Source of the DNA: Sphingomonas sp. QA11
GTDB lineage: Bacteria > Pseudomonadota > Alphaproteobacteria > Sphingomonadales > Sphingomonadaceae
NCBI RefSeq assembly: GCF_028473665.1
Contig: NZ_CP098774.1
Coordinates: 3,066,501 to 3,130,500 of the forward strand
Direction of reading: 5' to 3'
DNA length: 64,000 bases
Each line of letters starts with the position of its first letter. Positions within the stretch are counted from its first letter, which is position 1. Shown here piece by piece: positions 1-8,085 of this stretch. The notes beneath the pieces are model-generated. The model had not been told where the DNA came from. It was given only the letters and a program-made list of their open reading frames with translations, and did no database searches. The translations under genes were made by a program, and so were the position numbers.

Positions 1-1
1 G

Positions 2-853
2 CCCTTCGGCATGGCGCTGATGGGCGGGTATCTCTATATCGGCAACACCGATGCAGTAGTCCGCGTGCCGTACAAGGACGGCGAGACTCAGATCGCCGCC
101 AAGCCCGAGACCGTGGTCAAGCTGAACCCGGGCGGCAACCACTGGGCGCGCAACGTGATCGCCGATCCCGACGGGAAGACGCTGTACGTAACGGTCGGAT
201 CGTCGAGCAACATCGCCGAGAACGGCATGGAGGCGGAGAAATTCCGCGCCAACATCCTGCAGGTCTATCCCGAGGCGAAAACCTTCCGCATCTACGCATC
301 CGGCCTGCGCAACCCCAACGGCCTGGCATTCGAGCCGCATTCGGGCGGGCTGTGGGTGACCGTCAACGAGCGCGACATGCTCGGATCGGACCTCGCGCCC
401 GATTATATGAGCCAGGTCGAGTTCGGCGACCAGTTCGGCTGGCCCTGGTATTATTGGGGCGGCTATCCCGACAATCGGGTCGAGCCCGGCAATCCGGCCC
501 TCCAGCAATATTCGAAGCGCCCGGATTATGCGCTGGGCGCGCATACCGCTTCGCTCGGCATCACCTTCGCGGGTGATGCGAAGCTGGGCCCGCTATTCGC
601 GAACGGCGCGTTCGTCGGCCAGCATGGATCGTGGAACCGCTATCCCGTCTCAGGCTACAAGGTGATCTTCGTGCCGTTCGGCGACAACGGCTTTCCGCTG
701 AAGGGCGCGAAGCCGGTCGATGTGCTGACCGGCTTCCTCGACAAGGACGGCAAGGCGCAGGGCCGCCCGGTCGGCGTGATCACCGACAAGACTGGCGGCC
801 TGCTGGTGGCTGACGATGTCGGCAACGTGATCTGGCGGGTGGCGGCGAAATAA
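2..853 (+). CDS. PQQ-dependent sugar (sorbosone) dehydrogenase-like protein, 5' truncated
   Basis: This is the C-terminal part of a six-bladed beta-propeller dehydrogenase of the sorbosone/glucose dehydrogenase type; the frame is open to the window edge, so the true start lies upstream. The segment NHWARNVIADPDGKTLYVTVG, the ASGLRNPNGLAFEP blade signature and GSWNRYPVSGYKV near the end are typical of the family. Members usually carry a signal peptide and oxidise sugars or aldehydes in the periplasm with PQQ, but the N-terminus needed to see export is missing. It stands alone at the window edge, followed by about 230 bases without a clear gene. Family assignment is fairly safe; the substrate cannot be told. 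Confidence 0.8.
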   Translation, partial: PFGMALMGGYLYIGNTDAVVRVPYKDGETQIAAKPETVVKLNPGGNHWARNVIADPDGKTLYVTVGSSSNIAENGMEAEKFRANILQVYPEAKTFRIYASGLRNPNGLAFEPHSGGLWVTVNERDMLGSDLAPDYMSQVEFGDQFGWPWYYWGGYPDNRVEPGNPALQQYSKRPDYALGAHTASLGITFAGDAKLGPLFANGAFVGQHGSWNRYPVSGYKVIFVPFGDNGFPLKGAKPVDVLTGFLDKDGKAQGRPVGVITDKTGGLLVADDVGNVIWRVAAK

Positions 854-1082
854 AGCGGCGGCGAAGGGGCGCGGCCCGGAAAGTTTCGGGCTGCGGCCGG
901 TTCCCCCCGAAACCGCCGCAGCCCGTGTCGCGTGTCCGCGGCTTGCGCCGCCCGCGCTCCTTCCCAACTTCCCTGGCCAAAAGTCCCTGGCCCAAAATAT
1001 CTCGGCTCAAACCATTGAGGTCGAACCAGATCGGACCATCGTATAGCTTCCGTGACGCTGGCCGATAGTTTAGGAGAAAAAG

Positions 1083-1145
1083 ATGCTACCCATTCCGGGT
1101 AGCGGGGCCGTCCCGGCCATGTCACCGGAAGGGGCAAGCCGATGA
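1083..1145 (+). CDS. Possible 20-codon upstream ORF coupled to the HTH gene
   Basis: A 20-codon ORF begins with ATG seven bases after a good Shine-Dalgarno (AGGAG, 1072-1076) and ends with TGA sharing bases with the start of the next gene (ATGA at 1142-1145). The peptide is MLPIPGSGAVPAMSPEGASR, with no recognisable domain. The strong ribosome site, position and overlap suggest translational coupling or a leader peptide rather than a functional protein. It may also be chance, because the downstream gene has its own weaker GGAAGGGG site. Confidence 0.35.
   Translation: MLPIPGSGAVPAMSPEGASR
1085..1103 (+). promoter_or_regulatory. Seven-base-pair hairpin at the head of the upstream ORF
   Basis: GCTACCC (1085-1091) and GGGTAGC (1097-1103) are perfect complements around a five-base loop. 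The stem starts at the last base of the upstream ATG, so folding would block initiation there. It could regulate the HTH gene at 1142; this is inferred from sequence only. Confidence 0.4.
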
Positions 1146-1627
1146 GCGAACGTGTCGTCACCAACCCGTCGAAGATGGGGGAGAACTGGCGCGTCGCCGT
1201 GTGCTCGCTGATGAACCTGTTCCTGACGATGCACCGCACGCTGGCCGCGGCCACGCCGGTCGGGCCGACCGAATTGCTGATCTACACGACCGTCTCGGTC
1301 GCCAATGTCCAGCGGCTGATGCGCGAGCGGACTATCCCCGAGCATCTTGCCGGCACCGAGATCCTGCCGCGCGAATGGGTCGTGCCGATCTCGCGCAATG
1401 CGATCGCCACGGCGAGCGGGCTGCCGCGCGAGACGGTGCGCCGTCATGTCGCGCGGATGATCGAAAACGGCCTGCTGATCGAGGACGTGCGCGGCGGGGT
1501 CACCCTGCCGATCGGCGTCATCCAGGATCGCGGGCTCGAGCCGTTCCTCGAGGGCATGCTCACCAATTTCGCGCGCGGCACCGAGGAGTTGCTGCGGACC
1601 GGGGTAATCCGGATCGAGAATGATTAA
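1142..1627 (+). CDS. Winged-helix (MarR-like) transcriptional regulator
   Basis: A 161-residue cytoplasmic protein whose clearest feature is a helix-turn-helix at about residues 83-107 (SRNAIATASGLPRETVRRHV), followed by a wing-like segment (ENGLLIEDVRGGVTLPIG). The layout matches small MarR/IclR-type DNA-binding proteins, with a helical N-terminal part that probably dimerises. No ligand domain or phosphoacceptor is apparent. The ATG overlaps the stop of a possible 20-codon upstream ORF, and a hairpin lies just upstream, so expression may be controlled at translation. Targets are unknown; neighbours on both sides are unrelated enzymes. Confidence 0.65.
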   Translation: MSERVVTNPSKMGENWRVAVCSLMNLFLTMHRTLAAATPVGPTELLIYTTVSVANVQRLMRERTIPEHLAGTEILPREWVVPISRNAIATASGLPRETVRRHVARMIENGLLIEDVRGGVTLPIGVIQDRGLEPFLEGMLTNFARGTEELLRTGVIRIEND

Positions 1628-1696
1628 GCGTTCGATTACCGCGTTTTCCGGGCCGCCGGCTGTTCCGGCCGGTTCGGAAACGCTAAAGGGCCGCCA

Positions 1697-2164
1697 ATGC
1701 CCCATATACGCGAATCGAGGCCCGGGGATGGCGACCGGATCGTCGCGATCTGGCGCGCTGCCGTCGAGGCCACCCACGACTTCCTGACCCCGGACGACCT
1801 CGAGGTGATCGATTCGATGGTGCGCGTGTTCCTGCCCGGTGCGGCTCTGTGGCTCGCGGTTGACCAAGACGACCGGCCGATCGGGTTCATGGGCTTGGGC
1901 AAGGACCATATGGATTCGCTGTTCATCGATCCGACTTTCCGGGGGCAGGGGATCGGGCGGGCGCTGGTCGCCCATGCGCTGACGCTGCACCCGACCCTGA
2001 CCACTGACGTGAACGAGCAGAATGAGCAGGCGGTCGGGTTCTACGAACGGCTCGGCTTCGTCCGGACCGGGCGGTCGCCGACGGACGACGAGGGCCGCCC
2101 CTATCCGCTGATTCACCTGCGGCTGGACACGCGCGCTCGGGCCAGGGCGTCCGGTTCTATTTGA
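1697..2164 (+). CDS. GNAT-family N-acetyltransferase
   Basis: A 155-residue single-domain GNAT protein, expected to transfer an acetyl group from acetyl-CoA to an amine. The N-terminus (MPHIRESRPGDGDRIVAIWR) is a typical first strand and helix. The acetyl-CoA loop RGQGIGRALVAHAL lies near residues 82-95, and the C-terminal strand with NEQNEQAVGFYERLGF is the usual last motif. The substrate is unknown; the length and the HPTLTTDVNEQN segment resemble YjaB-type acetyltransferases. Its stop overlaps the convergent stop of the PHA-granule gene by eight bases. Confidence 0.85.
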   Translation: MPHIRESRPGDGDRIVAIWRAAVEATHDFLTPDDLEVIDSMVRVFLPGAALWLAVDQDDRPIGFMGLGKDHMDSLFIDPTFRGQGIGRALVAHALTLHPTLTTDVNEQNEQAVGFYERLGFVRTGRSPTDDEGRPYPLIHLRLDTRARARASGSI

Positions 2165-2459
2165 GCAGCTTCCCGCCGCTCTCGGTCAGCTTGTCGCGGA
2201 TCTTGCCGGCGAACAGCCGGAGCATCGGCGGCAGGTCGAAGGTCGCGTGGATGCGGGTCTCCATCACGTCGAGCCGGCTCGCGACTCGCTGGCCTATCGC
2301 CTCCACGGTGAAGACGAGCGTGTCGCCTTCCCAGCGATGCTCGGTCACCGCCCCACCGGGCACGAAAGAGGCAAGCTTGCCGATCCCCTTCTCGATCCGC
2401 GCGCGTGCCACGGCGAGACCAAGCTTGTGGGGGATGTCGACGCTGATCGGCTCATTCAT
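2157..2459 (-). CDS. Polyhydroxyalkanoic acid system family protein
   Basis: A 100-residue protein matching the PHA_gran_rgn family: it starts MNEPISVDIPHKLG, has the central WEGDTLVFTVEAIGQRV strand pair and ends with a basic helix (RDKLTESGGKLLK). Family members are linked to polyhydroxyalkanoate granules or their control, but their biochemistry is poorly known. No PHA synthase or phasin is nearby. It is convergent with the acetyltransferase gene and lies 11 bases downstream of the VOC gene on the same strand, so those two are probably co-transcribed. Confidence 0.75.
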   Translation of the reverse strand: MNEPISVDIPHKLGLAVARARIEKGIGKLASFVPGGAVTEHRWEGDTLVFTVEAIGQRVASRLDVMETRIHATFDLPPMLRLFAGKIRDKLTESGGKLLK

Positions 2460-2470
2460 TGACTGCCTCC

Positions 2471-2890
2471 TCAGCGCGCGAACAACATGGCGTCGTCAGC
2501 GAACGCCTTGAATTCGAGCGCGTTCCCGCTTGGATCGCGAAAGAACATCGTCGCCTGCTCGCCCACCTGCCCCTTGAAGCGGACATGCGGCCCGATGCCG
2601 AAGCCGATGCCCGCCGCCTTCACGCGTTCGGCAAGCGCTTCCCAGTCGGCCATCTCAAGCACCACGCCGAAATGCGGCACGGGCACGTCATGGCCATCGA
2701 CCGCATTGGCCACGGCGACCGGCTTCGCCGCCGGATCGAGATGCGCGACGATCTGATGGCCGAACAGGTCGAAATCGACCCAACCCTCGGCACTGCGGCC
2801 CTCGGGGCACCCAAGCACGCCGCCGTAAAAGGCGCGCGCGGCGGGGATGTCGTGGACGGGGAAGGCAAGGTGGAAGGGGCGAAGGATCAT
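2471..2890 (-). CDS. VOC-superfamily (glyoxalase-like) protein
   Basis: A 139-residue vicinal-oxygen-chelate protein. The opening [21 protein letters not shown] contains the first metal-ligand histidine (FHLAF), HFGVVLEM gives the middle strand, and [15 protein letters not shown] near the end holds the usual final glutamate. The family includes dioxygenases, lyases and resistance proteins, so the reaction is not determined. The start at 2890 was chosen because family alignment begins there; longer readings run into palindromic repeat DNA. It precedes the PHA-granule gene on the same strand. Confidence 0.8.
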   Translation of the reverse strand: MILRPFHLAFPVHDIPAARAFYGGVLGCPEGRSAEGWVDFDLFGHQIVAHLDPAAKPVAVANAVDGHDVPVPHFGVVLEMADWEALAERVKAAGIGFGIGPHVRFKGQVGEQATMFFRDPSGNALEFKAFADDAMLFAR

Positions 2891-2920
2891 GCGGGTGCAA
2901 TAGACCCAATTCGCCGCCCT

Positions 2921-3041
2921 CGTCACCCCGCATCCCTCGGCGAAACTCGAGACGGGCTTGTTCCTGGGCCCACCGTTCAGCATACGAGCCGCCGACGCAC
3001 TTGCGGCCCGGTGGATGCCGGAACAAGTCCGGCATGACGGA
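2921..3041. repeat. REP-like pair of palindromes (BIME-like)
   Basis: Two opposed imperfect palindromes separated by about 27 bases. The right one is a perfect eight-base-pair hairpin, ATGCCGGA (3015-3022) and TCCGGCAT (3028-3035), followed by GACGG. The left one begins CGTCACCCCG and ends GGGCCCACCG in the opposite sense. The same two motifs in the same order recur at 32988-33078, and the right hairpin recurs alone at 31037-31057. This is a dispersed extragenic repeat family lying between the VOC gene and lnt. Confidence 0.75.
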
Positions 3042-3087
3042 AGTGAGGAAGGCCTTGCTCGACAATCAGGTTCAGGCATTGACGCGG

Positions 3088-4650
3088 ATGGCGATGCGTC
3101 GCCCCGCCCTGCTCTCCCTCGCGCTCGGCGCGCTCTCAGCGACGGGTTTCGCACCGCTCGACCTCTGGCCAGTCGCGCTCGCCTGCTTCGCACTGTGGAT
3201 GTGGCTGATCCACGAAGCGCCCGGCCTCAGGCCGGCGCTGCTGCGCGGCTGGCTGTTCGGTACCGGCCACTTCGCGGTGGGCAACAGCTGGCTGCAGCAC
3301 CCCTTCCTCTATCAGGACGCCATGCCGCACTGGCTCGGCTATGTCGGCGTGCTGCTGGCGGCATTCTATCTCGCCATCTATCCGATGCTCGCCGCCGGCC
3401 TCGCGTGGCGCCTCGCCAGCCCCCGCGCGGCGGGCCACTCCGGAACCAAGCCGGGCCTCGCTTATCTCCTCGTGTTCGGCGCTGCCTGGATCGTCACCGA
3501 ATGGCTGCGCGCGACGATGCTCAGCGGCTATCCGTGGAATCCGCTCGGCGTGATCTGGGTGCCGGTGATCGGCATCGCGCGGATCGCGGCATGGACCGGC
3601 ACCTATGCGCTGTCCGGCCTGACCATCGTCGTCGCCGGAATGCCGATCCTCGCGGCCGGGCGGCGCTGGCGTGCGCCGGCGGCGACCCTTGCGATCCTCG
3701 CCCTGCTTGCCCTGTCCGGCATCCACCGCGAGGCCTCCCGCACCTTGGTTCCCGCCGGTCGGCCCCATATCCGCGTCGTGCAGCCGAATCTGGACGAGGA
3801 GGAGCGCCCGACCCCCGATTATGCGGAGAACAGCCTGCGCGCGCTCGAATCGCTGGCCGGCACGCCCGGCGCGCATCCGCGGCTGATCGTCTGGCCGGAA
3901 GGCGCGCTGCGCTTCTTCATCGAGGACGGCTATCCGGTCGATTATTACTGGAACGGCTCGCCTGTCGCCATCCGCCGCCGGATCGCCGCGCTGCTCGGCC
4001 CGCGCGACCTGGTACTGACCGGCGGAAACGCGCTTCAGTTCGACGGCGCGGGCAACCTGACGGCCGGGACCAATTCGATCTACGCGATCGACGCGAAGGC
4101 AGCGATCCTCGCCCGCTACGACAAGGCGCATCTGGTGCCGTTCGGCGAGTATCTGCCGCTCAGGCCGCTGTTCACCATGGTCGGGTTGCAACGGCTGGTG
4201 CCCGGCGACATCGATTTCGCACCGGGGCCGAAGCCGCGCACCATCGCCCTGCCCGGCTTCGGCGATGTCGGCATGGACATCTGCTACGAGATCGTCTTTT
4301 CCGGCCAGGTGATCGATCCGGCACATCGGCCCGCGGTGATCTTCAATCCCTCGAACGATGCATGGTTCGGCGCCTGGGGCCCGCCCCAGCACCTCGCCCA
4401 GGCACGGTTGCGCGCGATCGAGGAGGGCGTGCCGATCATCCGGTCGACGCCGACCGGCATCTCCGCGGTGATCGCGGCCGACGGCCGGCTGCTCGACAGC
4501 CTGCCCCTCCACAAGGCCGGCACGATCGAGCTTCCCCTGCCACAGGCGGGCGCACCCACGCTGTTCTCGCACCTCGGCAACTGGATGGCGCTGCTGGTCG
4601 CGACGGCAATGCTGCTCTTGGCCGTTGCCTTCCGGCGGTCGCCTCGCTAG
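3088..4650 (+). CDS. lnt: Apolipoprotein N-acyltransferase
   Basis: Lnt adds the third acyl chain to the N-terminal cysteine of lipoproteins in the inner membrane. With the ATG at 3088 the protein has 520 residues, about the usual family length. Six or so hydrophobic segments fill residues 6-210, then a nitrilase-like domain carries the triad: Glu in [11 protein letters not shown] (about 271), Lys in [13 protein letters not shown] (about 346) and Cys in [12 protein letters not shown] (about 399). A last membrane helix closes the protein. The frame is open upstream to a TTG at 3001, but that stretch is repeat DNA. It lies 74 bases before metK; lnt-metK-trmB is a familiar alphaproteobacterial order. 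Confidence 0.93.
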   Translation: MAMRRPALLSLALGALSATGFAPLDLWPVALACFALWMWLIHEAPGLRPALLRGWLFGTGHFAVGNSWLQHPFLYQDAMPHWLGYVGVLLAAFYLAIYPMLAAGLAWRLASPRAAGHSGTKPGLAYLLVFGAAWIVTEWLRATMLSGYPWNPLGVIWVPVIGIARIAAWTGTYALSGLTIVVAGMPILAAGRRWRAPAATLAILALLALSGIHREASRTLVPAGRPHIRVVQPNLDEEERPTPDYAENSLRALESLAGTPGAHPRLIVWPEGALRFFIEDGYPVDYYWNGSPVAIRRRIAALLGPRDLVLTGGNALQFDGAGNLTAGTNSIYAIDAKAAILARYDKAHLVPFGEYLPLRPLFTMVGLQRLVPGDIDFAPGPKPRTIALPGFGDVGMDICYEIVFSGQVIDPAHRPAVIFNPSNDAWFGAWGPPQHLAQARLRAIEEGVPIIRSTPTGISAVIAADGRLLDSLPLHKAGTIELPLPQAGAPTLFSHLGNWMALLVATAMLLLAVAFRRSPR

Positions 4651-4656
4651 GAACCA

Positions 4657-4678
4657 CATATAAGGAAAGCTTTATATG
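4657..4678. promoter_or_regulatory. AT-rich palindrome upstream of metK, candidate methionine-cycle operator
   Basis: CATATAA (4657-4663) and TTATATG (4672-4678) form a perfect seven-base inverted repeat in otherwise GC-rich DNA, 46 bases before the metK ATG. From memory, ArsR-type SahR/SamR regulators in Proteobacteria bind palindromes with CATATAA-like ends before metK, ahcY and metH genes. The match is by eye and the regulator gene is not in this window. Confidence 0.5.
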
Positions 4679-4724
4679 CGGTTTCCGGACGCCCCGGGGG
4701 CCGCCCTAGCCAAGGGTAGACTTG

Positions 4725-5942
4725 ATGCGCGCTTCGTTTCTCTTCACCTCCGAATCGGTCTCCGAGGGCCATCCCGACAAGGTCGCAGACCAGATTTCCG
4801 ACGCAGTGGTCGACCTGTTCCTGTCCAAGGACCCCTATGCGCGCATCGCCTGCGAGACGCTGACCACGACCAACCGGGTCGTGCTCGCCGGTGAAATCCG
4901 CTGCAAGGGCGTGTTCGAGAATCACGAATGGGCGCCGGGCGCGAAGGAAGAGATCGAGGCAGCGGTCCGCGCGACCGTGAAGCGGATCGGCTATGAGCAG
5001 AGCGGCTTCCACTGGGAGAATTTCTCGTTCGAAAACCACCTGCACGCCCAGTCCGCGCACATCGCGCAGGGCGTCGACGAGAACGGCAACAAGGACGAAG
5101 GCGCCGGCGACCAGGGCATCATGTTCGGCTATGCGACCGACGAGACCCCGGACCTGCTGCCCGCGACGCTCTATTACTCGCATCGTATCCTCGAAAAGCT
5201 CGCGCATGACCGTCACAACAAGGTCGTGCCGTTCCTCGAGCCTGACGCGAAGAGCCAGGTGACGCTCGAATATCGCAACGAGGTTCCGGTCCGCGCAACC
5301 GCCCTGGTCGTCTCGACCCAGCATGCGCCGGGCTATTTCTACGACGGCAAGGAAGGCAATCCGGAACTCTACAAGGAGCTTCGCGACTATGTCATCGGCG
5401 TGTTCAACGACGTCCTGCCGGAAGGTTTCGTTGACGCCGACACCAAGATCTACGTCAACCCGACCGGCCGTTTCGAAATCGGCGGCCCTGACGGCGACGC
5501 AGGCGTCACCGGCCGCAAGATCATCGTCGACACCTATGGCGGTGCAGCCCCGCACGGTGGCGGTGCCTTCTCGGGCAAGGACCCGACCAAGGTCGACCGC
5601 TCGGCCGCCTATGTCGCGCGCTACCTCGCGAAGAACATCGTCGCCGCCGGCCTCGCCCGCCGCTGCACGATCCAGCTCAGCTATGCGATCGGCATCGCCG
5701 AGCCGCTGTCGGTCTATGTCGACACGCACGGCACCGGCACGGTTCCGGAAGCCAAGCTTGAAGAGGTGCTGCCGAAGCTGGTCCGCCTGACCCCCAAGGG
5801 CATCCGCGAGCACCTGAAGCTCAACGCCCCGATCTACCAGAAGACCGCCGCCTATGGCCATTTCGGCCGCAAGCCCGAGGGCGAGTTCTTCACCTGGGAA
5901 AAGACCGACCTGGTCGATGAGCTCAAGGCCGCTATCGCCTGA
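4725..5942 (+). CDS. metK: S-adenosylmethionine synthetase
   Basis: MetK makes S-adenosylmethionine from methionine and ATP in the cytoplasm. The 405-residue protein shows the family signatures in order: [18 protein letters not shown] near the N-terminus, [12 protein letters not shown] about residue 125, and [16 protein letters not shown] about residue 280, which covers the phosphate and metal site. The ATG at 4725 directly follows an in-frame TTG and gives the usual [12 protein letters not shown] start. It follows lnt, carries an upstream palindrome that may be its operator, and ends at a strong intrinsic terminator. Confidence 0.97.
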   Translation: MRASFLFTSESVSEGHPDKVADQISDAVVDLFLSKDPYARIACETLTTTNRVVLAGEIRCKGVFENHEWAPGAKEEIEAAVRATVKRIGYEQSGFHWENFSFENHLHAQSAHIAQGVDENGNKDEGAGDQGIMFGYATDETPDLLPATLYYSHRILEKLAHDRHNKVVPFLEPDAKSQVTLEYRNEVPVRATALVVSTQHAPGYFYDGKEGNPELYKELRDYVIGVFNDVLPEGFVDADTKIYVNPTGRFEIGGPDGDAGVTGRKIIVDTYGGAAPHGGGAFSGKDPTKVDRSAAYVARYLAKNIVAAGLARRCTIQLSYAIGIAEPLSVYVDTHGTGTVPEAKLEEVLPKLVRLTPKGIREHLKLNAPIYQKTAAYGHFGRKPEGEFFTWEKTDLVDELKAAIA

Positions 5943-5966
5943 GCCATCCGGACAAGAGCAAGCGAG

Positions 5967-5999
5967 AAGGCGCGGTTCCTCACGGAGCCGCGCCTTTTT
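5967..5999 (+). terminator. Intrinsic terminator after metK
   Basis: GGCGCGGTTCC (5969-5979) pairs with GGAGCCGCGCC (5984-5994) with a single G-U pair and a four-base loop, followed by five T. It is placed 27 bases after the metK stop and separates metK from trmB. Confidence 0.9.
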
Positions 6000-6045
6000 C
6001 GTTGAAGGCTTGCACCGAAGCCCCACGCGGCTATGGCCCCCGACG

Positions 6046-6726
6046 ATGAACGATCCGACCACCATCCGCCGTCTCTATGGCCGACGCCAGGGGCACAAGC
6101 TGCGCCTTGGCCAGGCTGCGCTCGTCGAGGAATTGCTGCCGCGGATCAGCGTGCCCGAGAGCGGGCCGATCGACGCGACGACCCTGTTCGGTGAAGAGCG
6201 CCCGCTAGAGGTCGAGATCGGCTTCGGTGCTGGCGAGCATCTCGCCGGACAGGCGGCGATGCGGCCCGGCACCGGGTTTATCGGGTGCGAACCCTTTCTC
6301 AACGGTGTGGTCGGCGCGCTCAACCATGTCCGCGATGGCGACCTGGAGAATGTCCGGCTGCACATGGGCGACGCGCTCGACGTGATCGAGCGCCTGCCCG
6401 ACGCATCGCTCGACCGCGTCTATCTTCTCCACCCCGATCCCTGGCGCAAGGCGCGCCACGCCAAGCGGCGGATGGTCAATCACGGTCCGCTCGACCTGAT
6501 TGCGCGCAAGCTGAAGCCGGGCGCCGAATTCCGCCTTGGCACTGACGATCCCACCTATTGCCGCTGGTCGATGATGGTAATGAACGCCCGGACCGACTTC
6601 ATCTGGCAGGCGAACCACCCGCGCGATTTCCTGACCCGCCCCGACGACTGGCCCGAGACCCGCTACGAGCGCAAGGCGCGACGGCAGGGCCGCGAGGTAT
6701 GGTACTTCCGCTACCTCAGACCCTGA
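6046..6726 (+). CDS. trmB: tRNA (guanine-N7-)-methyltransferase
   Basis: TrmB methylates N7 of guanosine 46 in tRNA with S-adenosylmethionine. The 226-residue protein has the SAM-binding loop EIGFGAGEHL (about 57-66), the acidic GCEPFLNGV second strand, the family block LHPDPWRKARHAKRR (about 128-142) and the C-terminal TRYERKARRQGR substrate loop. The ATG at 6046 is chosen because residues encoded upstream overlap the metK terminator. Its stop abuts the convergent PilZ gene with no spacer. Placement after metK, which makes its methyl donor, is common. Confidence 0.93.
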   Translation: MNDPTTIRRLYGRRQGHKLRLGQAALVEELLPRISVPESGPIDATTLFGEERPLEVEIGFGAGEHLAGQAAMRPGTGFIGCEPFLNGVVGALNHVRDGDLENVRLHMGDALDVIERLPDASLDRVYLLHPDPWRKARHAKRRMVNHGPLDLIARKLKPGAEFRLGTDDPTYCRWSMMVMNARTDFIWQANHPRDFLTRPDDWPETRYERKARRQGREVWYFRYLRP

Positions 6727-7422
6727 TCAACCAGCCTGCGCGTCCGGCTTGTCGTCGGATGCGGCATTGCGGCGTTCCCGCGCCTGGGCCTGCATCGTCG
6801 GCACCCAGCGCGCCAGCGCCTCGAACGCGATCGGGTTGTCGAACGCGATGCCGGCATGCTCCTTGTCGCGCCAGCGCACCGATCCCGCGATCGGGGGCAG
6901 GCCGTTGAGCATCAGGATCAGCTTCTCCCCTTTCTCAAGCGGCTCCCCGGGCGACACCCGCCCGCCCGCCTGCGAGATGTTGCAGAGAGTGACGGCATAA
7001 TAACGCGCGCCGACGCGGATGCGCGCCTTGACGTCGATGCCCACGCGCGGCGCGCGCGGCTGTTGCGACGACGGCGCATAATCATGGTTGTCGGCGAGGA
7101 TCTTCGCCGCGTCCACCGGCTCGTCGAACTTGACGCCGGCCAGGCCGTCTCGACGCCAGAGCACTCGCCCCGAAACCGACTGGCCGGACTTGAATTCAGC
7201 GCTAACCAGATCGCCAATGTTCAGTTCGGAGTAGATATGCGCCATCAAACCGCCCGACGAAATGTTGCGGACCAGGCACAACTCCTCGCTATACGGCGTC
7301 TGCAGCTTCGCGACGCGCAACACCGTTACATGCCGTCTGGCCTGACGCCGCTCTTCAGGTAGTAGCGGTCGGCTGGAGAAGGAAAACGTCGTCAACTCGC
7401 TGTCATCGAAATGATCCAGCAT
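6727..7422 (-). CDS. Tandem PilZ-domain protein
   Basis: A 231-residue cytoplasmic protein with two PilZ domains, expected to bind cyclic di-GMP. The first domain (about 22-110) has an arginine cluster (ERRQARRH, fitting RxxxR) and NISSGG, fitting the D/NxSxxG motif. The second (about 125-215) starts PRVGIDVKARIRVG and has NISQAGG but a less clear arginine motif, so it may be degenerate. The ATG at 7422 has AGAGG eight bases upstream and is preferred over a longer reading from 7485. A GGDEF-EAL-PilZ protein at 28330 belongs to the same signalling network. The target is unknown. Confidence 0.85.
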   Translation of the reverse strand: MLDHFDDSELTTFSFSSRPLLPEERRQARRHVTVLRVAKLQTPYSEELCLVRNISSGGLMAHIYSELNIGDLVSAEFKSGQSVSGRVLWRRDGLAGVKFDEPVDAAKILADNHDYAPSSQQPRAPRVGIDVKARIRVGARYYAVTLCNISQAGGRVSPGEPLEKGEKLILMLNGLPPIAGSVRWRDKEHAGIAFDNPIAFEALARWVPTMQAQARERRNAASDDKPDAQAG

Positions 7423-7595
7423 AGGGGCACCTCTTACGAGCGATGTTTGTACGGCATCGCCAATAGCGTGAAAGGTGGTGATCACCCCCCGCGCAGCAGC
7501 GCCCCTCCTGATCCATATTATCGTTTATAGCCCCTGCGAAATCCTTAACATTACCCCCATTTTGGTGGAGATTGTATGCAAGATCGGGCTGTGCA

Positions 7596-7624
7596 GGGAG
7601 CCCGGCTAAGGACGCCGGGCTCCC
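7596..7624. other. Perfect 11-bp stem-loop between PilZ and YjhX-like genes
   Basis: GGGAGCCCGGC (7596-7606) and GCCGGGCTCCC (7614-7624) are exact complements with a seven-base loop. No T run follows on either strand, so it is not a textbook terminator. It may still end or stabilise the YjhX-like transcript. Confidence 0.55.
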
Positions 7625-7652
7625 CCGCCTTGCATCGGAATCAACGCCAGGG

Positions 7653-7913
7653 TCACCGATTATCGAGCTGCGACCTTACCGCCGCGAGCCCAAGACGGGT
7701 GACGCGATACGGTCCTCCGTCGAGGCTGGCGATGAGTCGTCGCCGCCTGAGCTTGCGGAACAACGGCATGGTGCAATCGGCCAACACATAGCCGTCACGG
7801 GTGAAGCAATCGACCGCGACGATGCGGCTGCTCTCCTCGTCGCGCCGGTGGACGATCCGCCCACCCTGCGCCAGCGCGTGGAGCACGCGCTGTTCGTATT
7901 TCGAGATATTCAT
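7653..7913 (-). CDS. YjhX-family (UPF0386) small protein
   Basis: An 86-residue basic protein matching the YjhX/UPF0386 family from end to end: [18 protein letters not shown], the [15 protein letters not shown] core, [15 protein letters not shown] and the [19 protein letters not shown] tail. It looks like a small winged-helix DNA-binding fold. E. coli YjhX is a toxin neutralised by the acetyltransferase YjhQ, but most family members have no tested role. The start at 7913 matches the conserved N-terminus; the frame remains open upstream. A 384-residue acetyltransferase gene lies upstream on the same strand, 172 bases away. Confidence 0.8.
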   Translation of the reverse strand: MNISKYEQRVLHALAQGGRIVHRRDEESSRIVAVDCFTRDGYVLADCTMPLFRKLRRRRLIASLDGGPYRVTRLGLAAVRSQLDNR

Positions 7914-8085
7914 GGGAATGTCGGCCCCTGAAAAGGGGTTGAGGCCCGCACAGCCTAGCTGCCCGCCTCCCCGAAGGAGTGCGGTAAGCGGCTGCACACG
8001 ACGCCTGGCCTCGGAACACAGGTTCCGGTCAGGCAATCAGCGGGCGACAATCTCAGACATTAACCACTCCGAATTGGAGCAGAGT

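Noticed and set aside
3001..3087. Longer lnt start at TTG 3001 or ATG 3034
   Set aside because: The extra residues are encoded by a palindromic repeat and no ribosome site is present; the ATG at 3088 gives the usual family length.
4651..4724. SAM riboswitch before metK
   Set aside because: The 74-base gap is short and shows no conserved SAM-II or SAM/SAH core that I could recognise; the only clear feature is a DNA-type palindrome.
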